A stretch of 64,000 nucleotides of DNA from CAYNRA01 sp046293395. Its GTDB lineage: Bacteria; Bacteroidota; Bacteroidia; Cytophagales; Spirosomataceae. A program made the position numbers and the translations under genes. The stretch spans positions 1 through 64,000 of the forward strand of contig JBKBOU010000004.1 of NCBI GenBank assembly GCA_046293395.1, in the 5' to 3' direction. Under the pieces are notes generated by a model that saw nothing but the letters and a program-made list of their open reading frames with translations, was not told the DNA's origin and did not search any database. Numbering within the stretch: position 1 is the stretch's first letter; each line of letters opens with the position of its first letter. Positions 58,885 to 64,000 of the stretch are shown in pieces.

Positions 58885-60345
58885 TTACGCATTGGTCTGT
58901 TGAAACCCATTTCGAAGCTCTTCTCGGTCATCAAAATGATGTTTTACTCCCTGAATATCTTGGTAATCTTCGTGTCCTTTGCCTGCTACTAAAATTATAT
59001 CAGACGGATTTGCCATTTCAATCGCTTTTTGAATAGCTGCTCGTCTGTCTTCAATGATTTGTGTTCTTTTCCGATGGGTGATTTTAACACCGGCATACAT
59101 TTCTTCGATGATGGTGTGTGGGTCTTCAAAACGAGGATTGTCTGATGTAAGGATGACTTGGTCACTCAGCGAGCAAGCGATATCCGCCATGAGTGGACGT
59201 TTGCCTTTGTCTCTATTCCCACCACAACCAACAACGGTTATGATTTTTTGATTCCCTTCCCGAAGGTTCACAATGGTTTCAAGCACGTTTTTGAGTGCGT
59301 CAGGTGTATGCGCATAATCTACAATGCCTGTAGGTGCGTTGGGAACATAGATGCGCTCGAACCGACCGGGTGGAGGTAAAATCGTAGATAGATAGGTCAA
59401 AATTTCGTCTGAATCATTGCCAAGTAAAATAGCCGTTCCATATACGGCAAGAAGATTATATGCATTGAATTGACCAATTAATTTGAACCAAACATCTTGG
59501 TTATCAATCGTCATTTCTATACCTGCTAACCCACAGGAAAGAAGCTTTCCTTTGAATGTCCCCACGTTTTTCAAGGAATACGATTCCCGGCGTGCGACCG
59601 TATTTTGAATCATGATTTTTCCGTTTTTATCATCTGCATTTGTCAGGGCAAATGCACTAGCAGGAAGCAGGTCGAAAAATCCTTGTTTGGCTTTGATGTA
59701 GTGGGCGAATGTACCGTGAAAATCGAGGTGGTCTTGCGTAATATTGGTAAAAACACCACCAGTGAAATGAATACCCGCGATTCTCTCCATGACAACCGCG
59801 TGTGAGCTTACTTCCATGAACACATATTGGCATCCGCGTTCGTGCATGGTATGGAGTAGCTGCTGAATGGTCACACTATCGGGTGTTGTATGCGTCGAAG
59901 GAATGACTTCGTCCTCAATTTGGTTTTGTACGGTAGATAAAAGTCCACAACGGTAGCCAAGATGTCTATAAAGTCGGAAAAGCATAGTGGCGATGGACGT
60001 TTTTCCGTTTGTTCCCGTTACGCCAACCACGCGAACTTTTTTCGAAGGATGTCCGTAAAAAGTACTTGCAGCCCGTCCCATCGCTTGTGCAGATTGAGTC
60101 ACCTGAACGTAAGTTATGTGCGGAGATAATTGAGTAGGAAGTTGTTCGCAGAGGATGGCTGTAGCTCCGTTTGAGATAGCCGTTTCGATGAATTGATGGC
60201 CATCTACTTGTGTACCTGGAATGGCCACAAAAAGAGTATTTTCTTGTACTCGGCGGGAGTCAAAGGTGATGGAAGTAATTTCCTTCGCCATGTCTCCGGC
60301 GGAGGCTTGAATGGATATGCCGTAAAGGATTTCAGAGAGTAGCAT
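58885..60345 (-). CDS. murE: UDP-MurNAc-tripeptide synthetase MurE (meso-diaminopimelate-adding type)
   Basis: A 486-residue Mur ligase with the ATP loop VTGTNGKTSIATML, TTPDSVTIQQLL for substrate, MEVSSHAV, and SDNPRFEDP. The DNPR motif is the one that recognises meso-diaminopimelate. The C-terminal VAGKGHEDYQ is typical. It adds the third amino acid of the peptidoglycan stem. It overlaps the flippase gene by 14 bases and is not in a dcw cluster here. Confidence 0.93.
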   Translation of the reverse strand: MLLSEILYGISIQASAGDMAKEITSITFDSRRVQENTLFVAIPGTQVDGHQFIETAISNGATAILCEQLPTQLSPHITYVQVTQSAQAMGRAASTFYGHPSKKVRVVGVTGTNGKTSIATMLFRLYRHLGYRCGLLSTVQNQIEDEVIPSTHTTPDSVTIQQLLHTMHERGCQYVFMEVSSHAVVMERIAGIHFTGGVFTNITQDHLDFHGTFAHYIKAKQGFFDLLPASAFALTNADDKNGKIMIQNTVARRESYSLKNVGTFKGKLLSCGLAGIEMTIDNQDVWFKLIGQFNAYNLLAVYGTAILLGNDSDEILTYLSTILPPPGRFERIYVPNAPTGIVDYAHTPDALKNVLETIVNLREGNQKIITVVGCGGNRDKGKRPLMADIACSLSDQVILTSDNPRFEDPHTIIEEMYAGVKITHRKRTQIIEDRRAAIQKAIEMANPSDIILVAGKGHEDYQDIQGVKHHFDDREELRNGFQQTNA

Positions 60346-61837
60346 GAATTGTACTTTTTAGAGATTTTCGTTCAAGATAGATGAGCAAGGTAGCCCATGC
60401 AATGGTGATACCAATATGTAGAGTGGCATTGGTGACTGCCGAGGAAAAATTCCATTGCGGAATGACCCAAATGAGGGCACCTGTAAGGGTTGTATAGGTT
60501 ATCAAACGAACTGTTTTGTAAGGAATGGGGAAGTATTTCTGTCCCAACAAATACGCAAGTAAACACATGATAAATGAAGATAAGCAAGCAGAAATGGCAC
60601 ATCCGACATACCCAAATTTTGGGATAAGCAGGATATTACTTACGACAGCCACAGACATACCGGTAAGGGTAATCCAGGTGCCGATTTGGGTTTTATCAAT
60701 GAGTTTGAGCCAGATTGAAATGTTTCCATACACGCCAATAAATAAGTTAGCTAATAAAAGTAGGGGAACAACAAGAAGCCCACTTCTATAAGTAGAACCG
60801 ATAAGCAGACCAATCCAATCAAGATTTATAGAAACACCTAGCCAAATAATGAGGCAGGCAAGTGTGAACCAGTGGGTTGATAGGGCAATGAGAGCGGGCG
60901 AGTTTTTATCACCCATTTTGGAGAAAAAAAGTGGGTCGGCTGCATAGCGATATGCCTGCACGACCAACGCCATAAAGATAGAAAGTTTATACACTTGGGC
61001 GTAAACAGAAAAGGCATCGTCTGTGGACTGCCCCGGATAGAAACCCGCTGGTAAGAAGCTACGGAATAACAAGCGATCGGCTGTTAGATTAACGGCTCCA
61101 GCTAGTCCCATAATGACCAAAGGAAAGGCATATTTGAGAATCGGTTTTAACTTTTCATATGCAATTGTCCACTTGAAATCACTAAATTGTGGATAAAGTA
61201 GCAAAATTGTGGATAAACTAGCGACAAGATTTGCAACGATGATATAGTCTGGACCGAGGGCAGGATTATAGAAAAAGCGTGCAAATGGGGTTAATTCCGA
61301 TAAAAATAGCCCTTGAAGGATGTAATTACAGAAAATAAGAAAGAAGGCATTTAAGAAAATGTTGATAAATATGTTGATAAGTTTTATACCAACGAATCGC
61401 TTGGCTTTGTTTTGTGCGCGCAGTTTAACAAAGGCAAGCGCGGCGATGGTATCTAACCATAGAATCGCGGACATCCAATAAATAAGGTGTTCTTTTCCGG
61501 GGTATCCAATCGCGTTAATGAGAGGTGTCGCGAACAAAACAAACAACAAAGAAAGCGTGCCTCCCCATAGAATGAGGGCAGTCAAGAGCAATGAAAATAC
61601 GTCCGATTGATTTTCTTTTTTGGAGCCGTACCGAAAAAAAGCGGTTTCCATTCCAAAAGTAAAAATGATATTCAACGGAATAACATAGGTGTAAAGTTGT
61701 GCGTTGTCGGCTAGTAAGCGGGGTTGTTCAAAGATACGGGTATGTACAATGACGAGCAGCCAATTCAATAAGCGCCCGACAATACTGCTCAGGCCATAGA
61801 GAACGGTATCTCCCGCCAATTTTTTGAGTAAACTCAT
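60332..61837 (-). CDS. Oligosaccharide flippase family protein (Wzx/MATE-like)
   Basis: A 501-residue membrane protein with about 12-14 helices, starting MSLLKKLAGDTVLYGLSSIVGRLLNWLLVIVHTRIF, the usual opening of polysaccharide-biosynthesis flippases. It could translocate a lipid-linked glycan; overlap with murE suggests a link to wall precursor export, possibly as a MurJ/Amj alternative (inference). Two perfect DnaA-box sequences occur in its coding region at 61188-61216. Confidence 0.82.
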   Translation of the reverse strand: MSLLKKLAGDTVLYGLSSIVGRLLNWLLVIVHTRIFEQPRLLADNAQLYTYVIPLNIIFTFGMETAFFRYGSKKENQSDVFSLLLTALILWGGTLSLLFVLFATPLINAIGYPGKEHLIYWMSAILWLDTIAALAFVKLRAQNKAKRFVGIKLINIFINIFLNAFFLIFCNYILQGLFLSELTPFARFFYNPALGPDYIIVANLVASLSTILLLYPQFSDFKWTIAYEKLKPILKYAFPLVIMGLAGAVNLTADRLLFRSFLPAGFYPGQSTDDAFSVYAQVYKLSIFMALVVQAYRYAADPLFFSKMGDKNSPALIALSTHWFTLACLIIWLGVSINLDWIGLLIGSTYRSGLLVVPLLLLANLFIGVYGNISIWLKLIDKTQIGTWITLTGMSVAVVSNILLIPKFGYVGCAISACLSSFIMCLLAYLLGQKYFPIPYKTVRLITYTTLTGALIWVIPQWNFSSAVTNATLHIGITIAWATLLIYLERKSLKSTIHATL

Positions 61838-61865
61838 AAAAAAAGGTTTTCAGAATATTTTTTGA

Positions 61866-62315
61866 TTAATTAGAGGTAGTCGTATCTGGTTGTGGGCCTA
61901 CGGGTGTATCTACCTGGGGTTGTGCAGGGAAAGTAGTTGGATTTCGCGCTGGTTTTTCCAAAAATAAAACATCCGTCACAAAATATTTGGTATCCCCATT
62001 CCATGGAAATTGAAAGAACTTTTCGTTGTACTTTAACGTGACGCGCTCTCCGGTAGCCATAGCACGTTGTAATTTCTCAACAACAGCCTCGTCTTTCGCA
62101 GAAAAGTCCCAATAACGTGCTTGCAGCGCTCCCGTCTCTCCTGAAAATCCACCCTCACTCAATACACCTTCGTATGTTTTGAACACATACCCGCGTTCGC
62201 TCAATTTGGAAACGGTTCCAGCCCGGCTTCCCGTGGAATAGTGACCTACCGTCACATACCAAAAAATACCAATTAACACAGCGACAAATACCAATAAAAA
62301 TAGCTTGAACTTCAT
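61866..62315 (-). CDS. Hypothetical single-pass membrane protein
   Basis: A 149-residue protein with an N-terminal membrane anchor (FKLFLLVFVAVLIGIFWYVTVG) and a polar domain containing RAGTVSKLSERGYVFKTYEGVLSEGG, a pattern conserved in Bacteroidota proteins often misnamed 6-phosphogluconate dehydrogenase. The C-terminus is Pro/Thr-rich. The start at 62315 gives the clean anchor. It lies 28 bp before the flippase gene and is likely cotranscribed. Confidence 0.7.
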   Translation of the reverse strand: MKFKLFLLVFVAVLIGIFWYVTVGHYSTGSRAGTVSKLSERGYVFKTYEGVLSEGGFSGETGALQARYWDFSAKDEAVVEKLQRAMATGERVTLKYNEKFFQFPWNGDTKYFVTDVLFLEKPARNPTTFPAQPQVDTPVGPQPDTTTSN

Positions 62316-62542
62316 ATAAATAACAAAGATTAGTTGAAAAAAAAGGGACGTTTCCATCACCGCAAAGGATGGGCGCCTGTCATAACGTGTACAAATCAAG
62401 TAAAAATAAGGCAGAAAAAAAATGAAGATACCAGACACCCCATTTTAGCTAGAAGTTTCATCCCTACTTTTGGGATTAGGGCAAATAGGACTTTTCTTAG
62501 AAAAAACACAAGCGAACCAAGTACTTCTTTGCAATGATTTTA

Positions 62543-62550
62543 TATCTTTG
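62543..62550 (+). promoter_or_regulatory. -7 element of the EamA transporter gene
   Basis: Consensus TATCTTTG. It excludes a TTG start at 62553 and favours the GTG at 62577. Confidence 0.5.
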
Positions 62551-62576
62551 TTTTGTATAAAATCAATAATATAAGG

Positions 62577-63470
62577 GTGCAAAATACGATAAAGGTGGAT
62601 GGAGATACCCAAAAGTGGGTTTCGTGGGGTTTGTTACTATTTTTAGCTGTCATTTGGGGATTATCATTCATTATGATTAAACGAACCGTGACGACATTCA
62701 CGTCCGTAGAGGTGGGTGCAGCGCGTATTTTCATCGCCGGACTGGCATTGTCTCCTTGGGCGCTACGAAAAGTAAAATCATTCCCCAAAAAAGAAGCGCC
62801 TTACTTGGCACTTTCCGGTTTATTTGGCTACTTGATTCCTGCGTTCATCTTCGCATTCATTGGTAGTAAAATCAACAGTTCTTTGGCTGGTACACTTAAT
62901 GCCACAACACCTGTATTCGTATTGGTGGTAGGTGCGCTGTTTTTTCAGCAAGCCATCATTAAAAACCAAGTTCTAGGAATCACACTTGGCTTTGCGGGTA
63001 GCCTTATTTTGGTGCTTTCAGGGAATGACGGTCAGTTAAATTTCGACAATCCGTACGCCTTACTCGCCTTAGGTGCAACCATTATGTATGGATTCAACGG
63101 AAATATCATCGGAAAATATCTCCGAAATCTCGCCCCCATGCAAGTAAGTGCTTGGAGTTTGCTATTTGTGGGTACAATTGCCTTTTTCATTCTTTTAACA
63201 ACCGACTTTTTCTATAAAGTTAGCTTACCCCAAAATCAACAAACAGTTGTGTATTTATTGATTTTGGGTGTGATTAATTCAGGTTTTGCCGCTGTCGTTT
63301 TCAATTACGTTATCCAAATGTCAAGTCCTGTTTTTGCTTCCTCCGTGACCTATCTTATTCCAGTCGTAGCCATGATTGTCGGGTTACTAGATGGAGAAAT
63401 CATAGCACTTTCGCATTATATTGGCATGGCGGTAATCCTGGTAGGTGTGTACTTAATCAATAAAAAATAA
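62577..63470 (+). CDS. EamA-family (DMT) transporter
   Basis: A 297-residue protein from a GTG start (62577; a GTG at 62595 is also possible). Ten membrane helices form two EamA repeats: LLLFLAVIWGLSFIMIKRTV...GLALSPWALRK in the first and LLALGATIMYGFNGNIIGKYL...VVFNYVIQMSSPVFASSVTYLIPVVAMIVGLLDGE in the second. DMT exporters carry amino acids or small metabolites; the substrate is unknown. The next gene begins 14 bp later. Confidence 0.85.
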   Translation: MQNTIKVDGDTQKWVSWGLLLFLAVIWGLSFIMIKRTVTTFTSVEVGAARIFIAGLALSPWALRKVKSFPKKEAPYLALSGLFGYLIPAFIFAFIGSKINSSLAGTLNATTPVFVLVVGALFFQQAIIKNQVLGITLGFAGSLILVLSGNDGQLNFDNPYALLALGATIMYGFNGNIIGKYLRNLAPMQVSAWSLLFVGTIAFFILLTTDFFYKVSLPQNQQTVVYLLILGVINSGFAAVVFNYVIQMSSPVFASSVTYLIPVVAMIVGLLDGEIIALSHYIGMAVILVGVYLINKK

Positions 63471-63484
63471 ACCAAAAACAAACT

Positions 63485-63985
63485 ATGTATCAAGCAGTCG
63501 TAAACCAAGAAGTTAAAATGGAAGTGAGCCTCAATGAGGCAGGTTATTTAGTAGATGGAACTCCTTTTACATGGGATTTAATCCAGACCGTCGGACAAAA
63601 TTACCATGTCATCAAAGACAACAAATCCTATACTATTGAGGTCGTATCATTGGATACAGCCACAAAAACATGTGTCTTGAAAATAAACGGAGGGCTTCAT
63701 GAAGTAATCTTGAAAGACCAGACAGACGTATTAATGGATAAAATGGGAATGGGCGCGGCAAAGTCAAACGCCTTGAGAGAACTCAAAGCACCTATGCCAG
63801 GCTTGATTTACCAATTACCCGTCAAAGTAGGAGATGCCGTAGCAAAAGGCGACGTCTTGTTGGTTTTGGTTGCTATGAAAATGGAAAATGCCATCAAAGC
63901 GCAAGGAGAAGGGGTTGTAAAAGCCATTCATGTGAACTTGAATGACAGCGTGGAAAAGAACCAAGTATTGATTTCATTCGCGTGA
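63485..63985 (+). CDS. Biotin carboxyl carrier protein of an acyl-CoA carboxylase
   Basis: A 166-residue protein. The C-terminal 70 residues are a biotinyl domain (LKAPMPGLIYQLPVKVGDAVAKGDVLLVLVAMKMENAIKA) with the biotinylated Lys in AMKMEN. The N-terminal half is a linker domain seen in small carrier subunits of propionyl-CoA or acetyl-CoA carboxylase. The biotin carboxylase and carboxyltransferase genes may follow beyond the window end. Confidence 0.9.
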   Translation: MYQAVVNQEVKMEVSLNEAGYLVDGTPFTWDLIQTVGQNYHVIKDNKSYTIEVVSLDTATKTCVLKINGGLHEVILKDQTDVLMDKMGMGAAKSNALRELKAPMPGLIYQLPVKVGDAVAKGDVLLVLVAMKMENAIKAQGEGVVKAIHVNLNDSVEKNQVLISFA

Positions 63986-64000
63986 TTTGCCTAGGATACC

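Noticed and set aside
1..64000. tRNA, rRNA or CRISPR arrays
   Set aside because: I saw no cloverleaf with a conserved TTCGAATC-type arm, no rRNA sequence and no regularly spaced repeats. A tRNAscan-SE run and a CRISPR finder would settle this.

Overview
The window reads as the chromosome of a member of the Bacteroidota, most likely a Cytophagales-type heterotroph. Evidence: nearly every promoter I can place carries the Bacteroidota -7 element TAnnTTTG, classical Shine-Dalgarno sequences are rare, and lineage-typical families are present (GLPGLI protein, GldA-like ABC ATPase, TM2 lipoprotein, DUF6268 barrel). The genus cannot be read from the sequence.

Region 1 (about 0.8-22.6 kb) is a reduced-sulfur oxidation and respiration island. 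It holds rhodaneses, small DUF2892/DUF6132 membrane proteins, a thiol-methyltransferase-like enzyme, a cbb3-type oxidase with a fused diheme subunit, a TsdA-like diheme cytochrome c, a DsrE-like protein, a Tat-exported SoxB-like enzyme, an OprD-like porin, a split YeeE/YedE transporter, an AraC regulator, a human-type (type II) sulfide:quinone oxidoreductase, a Crp/Fnr regulator, a TauE/SafE exporter, a persulfide dioxygenase-rhodanese fusion and a 1-Cys peroxiredoxin. SoxXA, SoxYZ and SoxCD are absent. Nine near-identical CRP-like dyads (consensus TGTrAy-N4-rTCACG) precede these units. Eight lie exactly 33 bp from the -7 element, centre to centre, which is the geometry of class II activation and implies one regulon.

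Region 2 (22.6-29.6 kb) has a cluster of four DnaA boxes in AT-rich DNA (possible oriC), a promoter-plus-terminator unit that looks like a small RNA gene, a HutC-type GntR regulator, an Anbu-type operon (alpha-E protein, Anbu peptidase, transglutaminase), glmM and an OprP/OprO-type porin.

Region 3 (29.6-49.7 kb) is the most striking part: a complete predicted route from an alkylphenol such as 4-cresol to central metabolism. A nine-gene operon encodes a P450 with its own [2Fe-2S] ferredoxin and reductase, a split PEP-synthase-like phosphotransferase pair (phenylphosphate synthase / CreHI type), two HD-domain phosphohydrolases, an aldehyde dehydrogenase and an SDR alcohol dehydrogenase. This matches the Corynebacterium glutamicum cre pathway (phosphorylate the phenol, oxidise the methyl group, remove the phosphate, dehydrogenate to 4-hydroxybenzoate). 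The adjacent operon supplies pobA and all steps of the protocatechuate/beta-ketoadipate pathway, with fused pcaIJ and fused pcaD-pcaC, next to a divergent AraC regulator. Decayed toxin-antitoxin loci lie between the two operons.

Region 4 (49.7-64 kb) is mostly ordinary: a GLPGLI protein, a BTAD-type regulator, DUF2752 and TM2 proteins, a short GldA-like ATPase, an acyl-CoA dehydrogenase with paired palindromic operators, anmK, a PfkB sugar kinase, murE, a Wzx/MurJ-like flippase, an EamA transporter and a biotin carboxyl carrier protein. The first 170 bases hold the truncated 5' end of a transposase gene.
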